Assembly (NCBI RefSeq): GCF_001612685.1
Contig: NZ_BDAY01000046.1
Location: forward strand, 38,930-102,929
Reading direction: 5' to 3'
Length of the DNA stretch: 64,000 nucleotides
DNA from: Nocardia altamirensis NBRC 108246
GTDB taxonomy: Bacteria; Actinomycetota; Actinomycetes; Mycobacteriales; Mycobacteriaceae
Shown here: positions 54,200 through 62,871 of the stretch, piece after piece
How positions within the stretch are numbered: position 1 is the first letter of the stretch
Layout of the letters: the number at the start of each line of letters is the position of its first letter
Made by a program: the position numbers and the translations under genes
Notes under the pieces: generated by a model
Database searches by the model: none
The model's input: only the letters and a program-made list of their open reading frames with translations
What the model was told of the DNA's origin: nothing

Positions 54200-55939
54200 A
54201 TGTTGGTGGACCAGAATGTCGAGGTGCCGATGCGGGACGGAACTGTCCTGCGCGCGGACGTGTTTCGGCCCGAACCGGCAGCCGCCGGTGCGACGGACAC
54301 CTGGCCGGTCATGCTGCTGCGGCTGCCCTACGACAAGGCCACCTTCACCACGCCGGGCTTCCCCTCCGAGGTCGAATTCTTCGTGCCACGCGGGTACATC
54401 TGCGTCGCGCAGGACGTCCGAGGGACCTTCGCCTCCGACGGCGACTTCTACCCGCTGCGCGACGAAAGCCATGACACGGTCGACTCCATCGCGTGGGCGG
54501 CGGCCCTCGCCGGATCCAACGGAAAGGTGGTGATGGCCGGGCAGTCCTACCTGGGCAGCGTCCAAATCCAGGGTGCTGCGGCCCGGCCGCCCGCGCTGGT
54601 CGGCATCAGCCCGGTCTCGCCACTGGTCGACTTGGCCGACAACGGGTTTCGGCGCGGCGGGGCGGTCGAGTCCGCCTTCTTCTTCGCCTGGTGCACCGCC
54701 ATGGCGATCATGTCGGCCGGTCGATGCGGTCGTGCCGAGGAAGTCGCGACGCTGCTCGCGCTGCTCGCGGATTCCTCGGGCGATCCGTTCAATCCGTTTC
54801 CGCCGCTGTCCTGGTCGAACGCGCTGCACACCCCGTTCGAGGAGATCCTCACGCGCTACGACGCGGTCGCGCCATGGGTGCGGGATGGGCAAGCTGCGGC
54901 GCAGAGACCTGATGGGGGAGAGTATCTTTCGGCGCGCAAGCTGGTGCCGGAGATCGCCGTGCCCGCGCTGTACGTGACCAGCTGGTACGACATGCTGCTC
55001 GGCGGCGTGCTGAACGCCTACGCGGTTGGCGTCGCCGCTGGGGCCGCGCCACAGCATCTGATCGTCGGACCGTGGCAGCACGCGCACTACGGCGCACCCC
55101 AATCCACCGCAGGGGAACTGGATTTCGGGCAGGCCGCCGAGTTCGAGCTGTGGCCGCTGCTCGACAAGTTCTTCGCCCCGCTCGTCGGCAGGGAGGGTGG
55201 CGAGCCGATTCCTGGTGTGCAGTACTTCACCATGGGCCGCAACGAATGGCGTACGGCCGCGGTGTGGCCGCCCGAATCGACCACCGTTCGCTTCTACCTG
55301 CACTCGGCGGGCGGTGCCGTCAGCGGCGGGCCGACCGGCACCCTCGACACGATCCCGCCGGGGGACGAGCCCGCGGACGAGTGGACGCACGATCCTGCCC
55401 ATCCGGTGCCGTCGATCGGCGGTCAGACCTGGGCGATTCCGAACGGTCCCCGGGATCAGGCCGCGTTGCTCGCGCGGGCCGACGTCCTTGCCTTCGACAG
55501 CGGCGTGCTGATGGACGATGTGGAGGTCACCGGCGCCGTGCACGCCACGGTCTGGTTGCGCACGGATGCCGCGGGCGCGGATGTCGTTGCGACCCTTGTC
55601 GATGTGTACCCGGACGGGCGCCGCTATCCGATCACCCACGGCATTCGCCGGCTCGGCACCGCGGCGGAACCGTTGCACGCCAATGAATCTGTGGAGTTCC
55701 CGGTCGACCTGTGGGCAACGAGCCACGTCTTCCTGGCAGGCCATCGGATCGCCGTGCACATCGCCGGGTCGGATTTCCCGCACTGGGACGTCAATCCGTC
55801 CGACGGTGCGCCGTGGGCGACCAGTGCCGCGCCGCAGCCCGGCCTGCATCGCCTGGTGCACGACGCAGCTCGGCCGTCGATGATCGCCTTGCCGATCGTC
55901 GGTGACCTGCCCGCGAACTTTTCCGGCAACGTGCGCTGA
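54200..55939 (+). CDS. CocE/NonD-type alpha/beta hydrolase (S15 family)
   Basis: 579 residues. The alpha/beta-hydrolase part has the nucleophile GQSYLG near 114-119, the catalytic Asp in SWYDML near 262 and His in GPWQHAHYG near 295; the C-terminal ~220 residues form the family's jelly-roll (SGVLMDDVEVTG... TATVW, HRIAVHIAGSDFP). Family members cleave esters or amides (cocaine esterase, X-Pro peptidases); NonD is linked to macrotetrolide clusters. Here it may hydrolyse or transfer an ester on the product. Start 54200 is chosen because the VPMRDGTVLRADVFRP core begins at once and AGGAAGGG precedes it; ATG 54146 is an alternative. Confidence 0.88.
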   Translation: MLVDQNVEVPMRDGTVLRADVFRPEPAAAGATDTWPVMLLRLPYDKATFTTPGFPSEVEFFVPRGYICVAQDVRGTFASDGDFYPLRDESHDTVDSIAWAAALAGSNGKVVMAGQSYLGSVQIQGAAARPPALVGISPVSPLVDLADNGFRRGGAVESAFFFAWCTAMAIMSAGRCGRAEEVATLLALLADSSGDPFNPFPPLSWSNALHTPFEEILTRYDAVAPWVRDGQAAAQRPDGGEYLSARKLVPEIAVPALYVTSWYDMLLGGVLNAYAVGVAAGAAPQHLIVGPWQHAHYGAPQSTAGELDFGQAAEFELWPLLDKFFAPLVGREGGEPIPGVQYFTMGRNEWRTAAVWPPESTTVRFYLHSAGGAVSGGPTGTLDTIPPGDEPADEWTHDPAHPVPSIGGQTWAIPNGPRDQAALLARADVLAFDSGVLMDDVEVTGAVHATVWLRTDAAGADVVATLVDVYPDGRRYPITHGIRRLGTAAEPLHANESVEFPVDLWATSHVFLAGHRIAVHIAGSDFPHWDVNPSDGAPWATSAAPQPGLHRLVHDAARPSMIALPIVGDLPANFSGNVR

Positions 55940-55973
55940 GGCTGTGCGGCACAACACGTCCCACACGCGGTGC

Positions 55974-55979
55974 GTATCT
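55974..55979 (+). promoter_or_regulatory. GTATCT element before the acyl-CoA dehydrogenase
   Basis: GTATCTG 55 nt before the dehydrogenase start, in the 95-nt gap after the CocE-type gene. Confidence 0.3.
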
Positions 55980-56034
55980 GGGCGTCGCCTCCGGTGATCG
56001 TGACTACGAGACATCCGTGAGTGAGGTGGCATAG

Positions 56035-57210
56035 GTGATGGAACACCAACAGTTGAGGCCCGAAGACACGAAAGCCGTTCGGCGGTATGTGAAAGAACAG
56101 CTGAGCGGTCAGCACGCTGCGCTGGACGCGCTCGCCGAGAAGCCCGCCGAACTGTACGAGCGGTTCCGGGAGACCGGACTGGCCAACTGGTGGCTGCCGA
56201 CCGAACTCGGCGGTCGCGGCATCGGACTCGAAGACAGCGTCGGCATCGTCGACGACCTCGCCTACGGAGACGCGGGCGTCGCGTTCACGCTGTTCATCTC
56301 GATCCTCGGCACCAGCGTGGTACAGCTGTACGGGTCGCCGGAACTGCAGCGCGCCTACCTCGCGCCGATGGCGGCGGGCGGCACCTTCTGCGCCACCCTC
56401 GGCAGCGAACGCGAGGCGGGCAGCGAACTGGGCCGCATCGACACCGTCGCCGCCCGCGCGGGCGACGAGTTGGTGCTGACAGGGGAGAAGTTCTTCTCCA
56501 CCAACACCGATTTCGCCGACTTCCTCGTCGTGATCGCCCGCTCCGCCGAGGATCCCGAGGACTTCCTCGCGGTGCTGGTGCCGCGCGGCACCCCGGGGGT
56601 CGAGGTGGTCAAGCGCTGGGACGTCATCGGTGTGCGTGCCTCGCACACCTATCAGGTGCGGCTGGACGGTGTGCGGGTGCCCGCCACTCACCGGCTGGCC
56701 GGATCGGGGCTGCGGCTGCTGGAGATCGGACTGAACGCGAGCCGAATCCTGATCGCCGCCACCGCGATCGGCATCTCGCGCCGCATCCGCGACCACCTGA
56801 TGACCTACGCCAAGCAGAAGCCGCTGCGCGGCGCGACCCTGCTGGACAGCCCGGTGTTCGCGCAGCGGCTCGGCCAGATGGAGATGCAGATCGAGGTCAT
56901 GCGCAGCCACTGCCTGCGGGCCGCCCGCGACTACGACCGGATCATGACCGGACCGGATCCGGCCGCGGTGTTCACCAAGCACGGCACGTTGAAGAACGCG
57001 CTCACCGCGAAACTGTTCTGCGGTCAAACCGGTTGGGACATCGCCAGTGTCGGCTCGACGCTGTTCGGCGGCCTCGGCTACACCAACGAGCTGCCGATCA
57101 CCAAGCTGCTGCGTGACGTGCGGTACGTGTCGATCGTGGAGGGCGGCGACGAGGTGCTGCGGGACCTGGTCTTCGGCCGCTATGTCATTCCGGTGCCTCG
57201 GCGCGCGTGA
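56035..57210 (+). CDS. Acyl-CoA dehydrogenase family flavoprotein
   Basis: 391 residues, full ACAD fold: helical N-domain, a beta domain with TGEKFFSTNTDFADFLVV, and a C-terminal helical domain with FGGLGYTNELPI and the catalytic Glu in SIVEGGDEVLR near 368. Family knowledge: alpha,beta-desaturation of acyl thioesters, including carrier-protein-bound substrates in antibiotic pathways. It could desaturate a side chain or a precursor for the CCR-like enzyme (inference). GTG 56035 is eight bases after GAGG; ATG 56038 is equally possible. It overlaps the frame of the reductase gene by GTGA, which suggests a functional link. Confidence 0.88.
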   Translation: MMEHQQLRPEDTKAVRRYVKEQLSGQHAALDALAEKPAELYERFRETGLANWWLPTELGGRGIGLEDSVGIVDDLAYGDAGVAFTLFISILGTSVVQLYGSPELQRAYLAPMAAGGTFCATLGSEREAGSELGRIDTVAARAGDELVLTGEKFFSTNTDFADFLVVIARSAEDPEDFLAVLVPRGTPGVEVVKRWDVIGVRASHTYQVRLDGVRVPATHRLAGSGLRLLEIGLNASRILIAATAIGISRRIRDHLMTYAKQKPLRGATLLDSPVFAQRLGQMEMQIEVMRSHCLRAARDYDRIMTGPDPAAVFTKHGTLKNALTAKLFCGQTGWDIASVGSTLFGGLGYTNELPITKLLRDVRYVSIVEGGDEVLRDLVFGRYVIPVPRRA

Positions 57211-57233
57211 GGCGAGATCGGAAGGACGAACTG

Positions 57234-58628
57234 ATGAATGACGAACGCCCGCTGCGGATCGCGATCATCGGTGCAGGCCCTGCGGGCATCTACGCCGCCG
57301 ACGCGTTGATGAAATCCGCTGTGCCCGTGAGCATTGACCTGTTCGAGCGGATGCCTGCACCGTTCGGCCTGATCCGGTACGGGGTTGCGCCGGATCATCC
57401 ACGGATCAAGGGCATTGTCACCGCGCTGCACAAGGTGCTCGACAAGCCGCAGGTCCGGCTGCTCGGCAACATCGAGTACGGGTCCGACATCGACATGGCG
57501 ACGCTGCGCCGCTTCTACGATGCGGTGATCTTCTCGACCGGCGCCGATGCCGATCGCGCACTGACCGTTCCCGGCATCGAGTTGGCCGGCTCCTTCGGCG
57601 CCGCCGACTTCGTCTCCTGGTACGACGGGCATCCGGATGTGCCGCGCGATTGGCCGTTGACCGCCGAGAAGGTGGCGGTGCTCGGGGTCGGCAATGTCGC
57701 CTTGGATGTAGCGCGGATTCTGGCCAAGACCGGCTATGAGCTGTTGCCCACCGAGATTCCGCCCAACGTCTATGCGGGTCTGCAGGCCAACCGGGCGCTC
57801 GAGGTGCACGTGTTCGGCCGCCGTGGCCCCGCTCAGGCCAAATTCACGCCGCTGGAGCTGCGCGAGCTCGATTACTCGCCGACCATCGAGGTGATCGTGG
57901 ATCCGGCCGACATCGACTACGACGCGGGTTCGGAAAGCGCTCGGCGTAGTTCCAAACAGGTCGACATGGTCTGTAACACCTTGGAACAGTGGGCCATCCG
58001 CGATGTCGGTGCGCGCCCGCACAAACTGTTCCTGCATTTCTTCGAGTCGCCGACCGAAATTCTGGGCGAGGACGGGAAAGTCGTCGGCCTGCGCACCGAA
58101 CGCACCGAATTGGACGGTGCGGGAAATGTGCAAGGCACCGGCGTGACGAAAGACTGGGACGTGCAGGCGGTCTACCGCGCCGTCGGCTATCTCTCGCAGC
58201 ATATTCCGCTGCTTCCGTTCGACACGAGAACCGGCACGGTGCCGAATGAAGCGGGCCGAGTGCTGCTCGACGCGGCCGCCGAGGACCCGGCGCGCCGCTA
58301 CCTGCCCGCCACGTATGTGACCGGGTGGATCAAACGCGGTCCGGTCGGCCTGATCGGGCATACCAAGGGCGATGCCAACGAGACCGTCGCGTGCCTGCTC
58401 GATGATGCCGCCGGTTTCGCGCGCGCCGACGAGCCGCATCCCGACGCCGTCACGGAATGGCTGACGGGGCAGCGGGTTCCGTTCACCACCTGGGCTGGCT
58501 GGTATCGCCTCGACGCCTATGAACGGGCCATCGGCATGCCGCAGCAGCGCGAGCGGGTCAAGGTGGTCGAGCGCAGCGAGATGGTCGCGGCCAGCGAGCC
58601 GGAGCGGCACGAGCTGCGGATCGGCTGA
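57234..58628 (+). CDS. fprA: FprA-type NADPH-ferredoxin (adrenodoxin-like) reductase
   Basis: 464 residues. FAD-binding GAGPAGIYAAD near residue 15, FERMPAPFGLIRYGVAPDHP, the NADPH site GVGNVALDVARIL near 147, and the C-terminal YVTGWIKRGPVGLIGHTK are all diagnostic of the FprA/adrenodoxin reductase group. It passes electrons from NADPH through a ferredoxin, most simply to the P450 of this cluster. ATG 57234 lies seven bases after GGAAGGA. An in-frame GTG at 57207 overlaps the dehydrogenase stop as GTGA and would add nine residues. No ferredoxin gene is in the window. Confidence 0.93.
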   Translation: MNDERPLRIAIIGAGPAGIYAADALMKSAVPVSIDLFERMPAPFGLIRYGVAPDHPRIKGIVTALHKVLDKPQVRLLGNIEYGSDIDMATLRRFYDAVIFSTGADADRALTVPGIELAGSFGAADFVSWYDGHPDVPRDWPLTAEKVAVLGVGNVALDVARILAKTGYELLPTEIPPNVYAGLQANRALEVHVFGRRGPAQAKFTPLELRELDYSPTIEVIVDPADIDYDAGSESARRSSKQVDMVCNTLEQWAIRDVGARPHKLFLHFFESPTEILGEDGKVVGLRTERTELDGAGNVQGTGVTKDWDVQAVYRAVGYLSQHIPLLPFDTRTGTVPNEAGRVLLDAAAEDPARRYLPATYVTGWIKRGPVGLIGHTKGDANETVACLLDDAAGFARADEPHPDAVTEWLTGQRVPFTTWAGWYRLDAYERAIGMPQQRERVKVVERSEMVAASEPERHELRIG

Positions 58629-58631
58629 GAG

Positions 58632-58667
58632 TTCGGCCTGCGCGGCGCCGTTGCCGCGCAGGCCGAA
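58632..58667. terminator. Bidirectional terminator between convergent genes
   Basis: Perfect 15-bp stem TTCGGCCTGCGCGGC / GCCGCGCAGGCCGAA with a 6-nt loop, between the rightward fprA-type gene and the leftward flavin monooxygenase. Confidence 0.8.
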
Positions 58668-58669
58668 GA

Positions 58670-60181
58670 TCAGATCAGTGCCGCGCTGTGCCGGGTCGGG
58701 GCCGATCCGAAGCGCTGTTGCTCGACTTGGATGTCGTGGTAGGCGCCGAACACCACCCGGTCCGGACGGAGCACGATGCTCTGCGCGTCGTCGGTGGTGT
58801 GCGCCTGACATGCCCGTACCAAGGCCCCGGTCGGGTCGTCGAGCACGATGACGTCCGGCTCGACCGGAAAGTCGGTCGGCTGCGGGCGGATTCGGGCCAC
58901 CACCGTGTCGTCGCCGAGCCGCGCTCGCCACCACGCCGCCGGTATCCGGCTGCCCGCATGCGCAAGCACCGCGAACCCTTGGCCGAGGGCGTCGTCGAGC
59001 GGGCGGGTCCGCCCCGCGCCAACAGCGGGTTGCGGGAACAGCCGCCCACCTCCGGCCGTCCGGTCGAAGAATCCGGTGTCGAAGGCGGGCCCTGGCCGCA
59101 GTGGGCGCAGACCGGTGCCGCGCGGCGCACCGTGCAGCCAGCGGTTCATTCGGTCCGCGAAGTCGGCGGTCCGCGCCGCGTGCCTGCCGCGTTCGAGTTG
59201 ATAGCTGTCGAGGATGTCGTCGGCCAGCGTCCCGCGCAGCGCGAAGGCAAGCTTCCACGCCAGATTGAGCGCGTCACGCAGATCCGTGCCGAATGGCACT
59301 CCCGCGCACGGCGGAATCACGTGTGCGGCCGTGCCGAGCAGGAACACGCGGCCTTCACGCAGGAAGTCCGAGCCACGAAAGAACCTGTCCTGCACCGCGA
59401 TATCGACAACGTCGAGTGGGTCGGCGCCGAGCAGATGCGCGAGCAGGCCAGGCAGCAGCGGTGGCGCGACGGCGCGCTCATAGCCGGCGGGCAGGCGCAC
59501 TTCGAAGCGCCGCAATCCCTCCGGCAGCGCGATGGCGGCCGCGGGCTGTGCGGACCGTCCTCGGGTGCCTGCCAGGCCTCGGTCGTCGCGGACGTCGGCA
59601 ACCAACCACGATTCCGGGCCGGTGTCGCCGAACCCGTCGAGCCCGAGCTGTCTGCGGACGCGACCGCTCGCGCCGTCACAGGCGAGCAGGAATTGCGAGA
59701 AGACCCGGTGATCGGCGCCGGTCGCGGGATCACGCAGCAGCGTGATCGCGCCGCCTGCCAGATCGTGGGCGAGATAGTCGACCCCGGAACGGATTTCCAC
59801 CGCATCGAGGCAGGCAAGCCGGTCCCGCAACACGCGCTCCAGGTCGGACTGCCTGCACGTGACGAGCCGTGGGTGCCCGTACGGCCGATGGGCGGGCGGG
59901 TGCCACCGGCGGTACCCGCGGACAGATCGGTACTCCACCTCCGGCGCGTGGTGCAGCCACGGCGCGAGTGCCGCACCGACGCCGGCCGCGTGCAGCGCGC
60001 GCAGGCCCTCGTCGTCGAGAGCGACACCGTCAGGGCGGTTTTCGGGTGTGCTGTGCTGGTCGACCACCAGGGTGGACACCCCGTACCCGCCGAGCAACGC
60101 GGCGGTGAGCAGGCCGGTCGGTCCTGCACCGACGACAACGACCTCGTACTCGTCGACTGTCGACAGGGAGCTGCTGGTCAT
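58670..60181 (-). CDS. FAD-dependent monooxygenase, PheA/MhpA group, with altered GD motif
   Basis: 503 residues. The dinucleotide site GAGPTG is at 18-23 and the DG motif LACDGASGRVRRQLG near 165. The third FAD motif reads GTAAH where family members have GDAAH, and the usual PPxGGQGMN stretch is IPPCAGVPFG, followed by a normal DALNLAWKLA. The Asp of GD contacts the FAD ribityl chain, so flavin binding may be altered or lost. The C-terminal thioredoxin-like domain is short. Canonical members hydroxylate aromatic or enol substrates. It is the second gene of a leftward unit, 16 nt after the sigma factor gene. Confidence 0.82.
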   Translation of the reverse strand: MTSSSLSTVDEYEVVVVGAGPTGLLTAALLGGYGVSTLVVDQHSTPENRPDGVALDDEGLRALHAAGVGAALAPWLHHAPEVEYRSVRGYRRWHPPAHRPYGHPRLVTCRQSDLERVLRDRLACLDAVEIRSGVDYLAHDLAGGAITLLRDPATGADHRVFSQFLLACDGASGRVRRQLGLDGFGDTGPESWLVADVRDDRGLAGTRGRSAQPAAAIALPEGLRRFEVRLPAGYERAVAPPLLPGLLAHLLGADPLDVVDIAVQDRFFRGSDFLREGRVFLLGTAAHVIPPCAGVPFGTDLRDALNLAWKLAFALRGTLADDILDSYQLERGRHAARTADFADRMNRWLHGAPRGTGLRPLRPGPAFDTGFFDRTAGGGRLFPQPAVGAGRTRPLDDALGQGFAVLAHAGSRIPAAWWRARLGDDTVVARIRPQPTDFPVEPDVIVLDDPTGALVRACQAHTTDDAQSIVLRPDRVVFGAYHDIQVEQQRFGSAPTRHSAALI

Positions 60182-60197
60182 GACGCAGACACCTCGC

Positions 60198-60845
60198 TCA
60201 GGCGACCCAGATCGTCGCCGACTCGGGCAACAATCCGCGCAGCCGGTTCAGTGCACGGCCGCGCAGCGGTCCGATGGAACCCCGTGGCAGGCCGAGCAAT
60301 CCGCTGACCGAGTCGTAGTTGGGCGCGTTGTCGGACACCAGCAGGCCGAGCAGCCGCTGATCGCGGTCGGGCAGCCGCCGGAACGCGTCGCGCACCTCCT
60401 CGCCAGCGACCCGGCGGAACACCTGGTGGACCGTGGCCTCGGATTCGTGGTCGGGGGTGTCGAGGGTGACGCTGTCCCCGATCGGGATGTCGCGCGAGTT
60501 GCGCTTGATCTGCTTCAGGCACTCCCGCCGCGTCGTCGTCGCCAGCCAGGCCGTGAGCCGCTCCGGCGACTGCAGATCACCAAGGTGGGCAACCACATTC
60601 GCCCAGGTGGACTGGAACGCGTCCTCACGGTCGTGGGTGGCCATGCGGAAGGTGCGGGTGATGGCCGCCACCAACGGCGAATATTCATCGATCAGCGCGC
60701 GCCATGCGGCCGGATTACCGCTGACGCACGAGGCAACCAATTTCTGGGTACGCAGCACTTCCGCGGGATCGGTACGCGGCGGTTCGCCCTTTCGTGAATT
60801 GTCGGGCCTGGTAATAGGAGTCGCATGGAATTCGGTGATTGTCAT
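60198..60845 (-). CDS. ECF-like sigma-70 family factor
   Basis: 215 residues. Region 2 is seen in DREDAFQSTWANVVAHLGDL and LTAWLATTTRRECLKQIKR (about 75-125); region 4 in LPDRDQRLLGLL..DNAPNYDSVSGLLGLPRGSIG (about 160-200). Start 60845 has AGAGAG upstream and fits ECF length (about 190-220); no anti-sigma gene is adjacent. The N-terminus has a ~40-residue polar extension. Its gene precedes the flavin monooxygenase and faces the AraC regulator. It is a candidate to recognise the shared GTATC(C/T) elements (inference, untested). Confidence 0.85.
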   Translation of the reverse strand: MTITEFHATPITRPDNSRKGEPPRTDPAEVLRTQKLVASCVSGNPAAWRALIDEYSPLVAAITRTFRMATHDREDAFQSTWANVVAHLGDLQSPERLTAWLATTTRRECLKQIKRNSRDIPIGDSVTLDTPDHESEATVHQVFRRVAGEEVRDAFRRLPDRDQRLLGLLVSDNAPNYDSVSGLLGLPRGSIGPLRGRALNRLRGLLPESATIWVA

Positions 60846-61239
60846 GTGCCAGCTCTCTTTTCGGTAGCCGTTCGTGATTAGAGCGTCGGCAGTTTCCGAT
60901 GCAGCGTCAACGAGTTGCCGGTCGCATGGCGTGGACTGAGCAATGGTTAAGGGGTAAGCGCAACCGAAGTCGAATTTCGGAGCAACGAATGCGGAATAGC
61001 GATTGGCGGCGCTCCGGCATTCGGCGCGCTGGTATCCTGCGTGCCTCGGCGGGTAAAACCGTTGCAGAGCTGTCCGATTGCCACTCGTCGCGCGTCGGCG
61101 GCGGCGGGAGTTCGGCCAACCGACACGGCGCTGACCAGCACCGCAGCGACCGTTGCAGCCTCTGCGTATGTTGCTGCAACGCTTGTGCAGCGGCTGTGCA
61201 GCGCGGGCGGGGTCTACTCGATGCGTGGACGACAGCGAG
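60846..61239. other. Divergent promoter region of the sigma factor and AraC genes
   Basis: About 394 nt with no supported gene. It holds GTATCC at 61032-61037, two CCGTTGCAG repeats (about 61059 and 61150), and GTTGC-T-GCAAC at 61170-61180, which could be regulator sites. The true AraC start could lie up to 87 nt further left than annotated. Confidence 0.45.
61032..61037 (+). promoter_or_regulatory. GTATCC element in the sigma/AraC divergent region
   Basis: GTATCC on the plus strand, 202 nt before the chosen AraC start and so further away than in the other cases. Confidence 0.25.
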
Positions 61240-62205
61240 ATGTGGCTCCGAACCATCGGGACTGGGGGCATCAACCCAGCACAGATATTCGCGACAGCCG
61301 AAAACAGGGCCGAAAGCCCGAAAGCAGGCACCCCGACAACGGTGCTGATCAGCGATCATCCGCAGGAGAGCCCCCGGGTCGCCCGGGTGCTGACCTGGCT
61401 GCGGAGCACGACTCACGAGGTCGGTATCGGTCGCGAAGAAATGTATGTGGCGACAGGCGCCGCCGTGCAGCAGGCGCCCTCCGCGTCCTCGCTGCGCACC
61501 GCGGTCGGCGTTGCCCAGTCGGTCGTGCTGGTGGCGGAGGTGCGCAACAGCACGTGTTCGAGCGCGATCAACAACGCGCTCGATCGATTGGACCGCGGCT
61601 GCCTGGCCCGCAAGCCGGTTGGCATCGTGGTGATCGACGAATCGCGAGGCACCCGCGCCCTCGACCATCTGCGTCTGGTGATGGCCGGGCTCGATGCGGT
61701 GGTCATTCCGTATTCGCCCGCGTTCGCCGACGAGGACCTGCACGACGGAAGGCCGCCGGAGCCGGTGCGCCGGTTCACCGACGAATTGCGGTGGTTCGGT
61801 GAGCGTTTGGACACCATCGGGGTCGAATCGAACCCGGCCGACGAGGAACGCGGCGTAGCGTCGGCCCAGATCGAGGACTCGATCAAGTACATCGCGGCCA
61901 ACTACACCCGCTGCACTCTGTCGCTGGACGACGTCGCCCGCGCCGCGCACATGAGCCGGTTCCACTTCTCCCGAACCTTCAAGAAGCACACCGGAACTCG
62001 GTACATCGACTACGTCACCACGTTGCGCATCAAGAAGGCACAGACGCTGCTGCGTGACACCACCCTGTCGATCCACGAGGTCGGCGCCATGGTCGGTTAC
62101 CAGGACAGCAGCCATTTCCTGCGGGTGTTCAAGACCTGCTGCGCGTGCACCCCTTCGGCGTTCCGCAACGCCGAGCGGCACAGCGTCTTATCGAATGGAG
62201 CGTGA
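61240..62205 (+). CDS. AraC-family regulator with an N-terminal flavodoxin/FMN-reductase-like domain
   Basis: 321 residues from ATG 61240 (weak ribosome site; GTG 61225 is an alternative). C-terminal ~100 residues: two helix-turn-helix units, LSLDDVARAAHMSRFHFSRT and LSIHEVGAMVGYQDSSHFLR, typical of AraC/XylS activators. The N-terminal ~165 residues do not look like the usual cupin: VLISDHPQESPRVARVL, VVLVAEVRNSTCSSAINNAL, KPVGIVVIDES and LDAVVIPYS follow the order of an NADPH-dependent FMN reductase (flavodoxin fold). A redox- or flavin-sensing pathway activator is inferred. It points away from the sigma factor and leads a probable operon with a methyltransferase and an ALDH homologue. Confidence 0.8.
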   Translation: MWLRTIGTGGINPAQIFATAENRAESPKAGTPTTVLISDHPQESPRVARVLTWLRSTTHEVGIGREEMYVATGAAVQQAPSASSLRTAVGVAQSVVLVAEVRNSTCSSAINNALDRLDRGCLARKPVGIVVIDESRGTRALDHLRLVMAGLDAVVIPYSPAFADEDLHDGRPPEPVRRFTDELRWFGERLDTIGVESNPADEERGVASAQIEDSIKYIAANYTRCTLSLDDVARAAHMSRFHFSRTFKKHTGTRYIDYVTTLRIKKAQTLLRDTTLSIHEVGAMVGYQDSSHFLRVFKTCCACTPSAFRNAERHSVLSNGA

Positions 62206-62211
62206 AGATCG

Positions 62212-62871
62212 GTGCGGTTACTCACCTTTGACGCGATCTATGCCGGACGGACCCCGATCGGGTCCAGGGCATCCTGGGACATCGGCCGCATCCAGCCGGT
62301 GTTCGCGGACGTCGCAGCGGATCAGCGCATCGTCGGCGATGTTCTCGACGCCGGGTGTGGCACAGGAGAATTGGCGCTGGCACTGGCGCGACTCGGACAC
62401 GCGGTTACCGCCGTTGACATTTCCGCCGTCGCGATCAAGCGGGCAAGAGCCAAGGCCGTCAGCGCCGGGGTGCCTGTCGATTTCGTCGTCGGCGACGCGC
62501 TGACGCTGCCGGATTATCGGGACCGTTTCGACACCGTCGTCGACTGCGGTCTCTTCGACGTCTGTCCGCAGGCGGCGCAGGCCGACTACGCCGCCGCACT
62601 GCATCGGGCCTGCCGGACCGGGGCGACGGTGTTCATGCTGGAACTCAGCGCCGCCGCGACCCGCTCGGTGGTGGCGGGCTACGCCGAACTCGGGCTGCCC
62701 ACCAGGACATTCGAGCGGCTGCCGTATCTGACCTGTGCCGAGGTCGGCGACGCGTTCGCGATCGGCTGGCAGCGGCTCGCGCTGCGGGAATCGGCGATGA
62801 CGATCCGGCTGCCCGGCGCGGTCGAGGAGACGACCGTGCCCGCGATCTACGCAGAATTTCGCAAGTTATGA
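62212..62871 (+). CDS. Class I SAM-dependent methyltransferase
   Basis: 219 residues with motif I as VLDAGCGTGELALALA near residue 45, the acidic ribose contact AVDIS near 67, and VVGDALTLPD near 91. It resembles small thiopurine/UbiE-type methyltransferases, so the substrate is not predictable. GTG 62212 lies six bases after the AraC stop. Its own stop overlaps the next gene as ATGA. It could methylate the product (O or C) or act in regulation. Confidence 0.85.
   Translation: MRLLTFDAIYAGRTPIGSRASWDIGRIQPVFADVAADQRIVGDVLDAGCGTGELALALARLGHAVTAVDISAVAIKRARAKAVSAGVPVDFVVGDALTLPDYRDRFDTVVDCGLFDVCPQAAQADYAAALHRACRTGATVFMLELSAAATRSVVAGYAELGLPTRTFERLPYLTCAEVGDAFAIGWQRLALRESAMTIRLPGAVEETTVPAIYAEFRKL

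Noticed and set aside
57207..57233. GTG 57207 as the start of the FprA-type reductase
   Set aside because: It gives a GTGA overlap, but ATG 57234 has a well-placed GGAAGGA and the FAD motif sits at the usual distance from it; kept as an alternative only.
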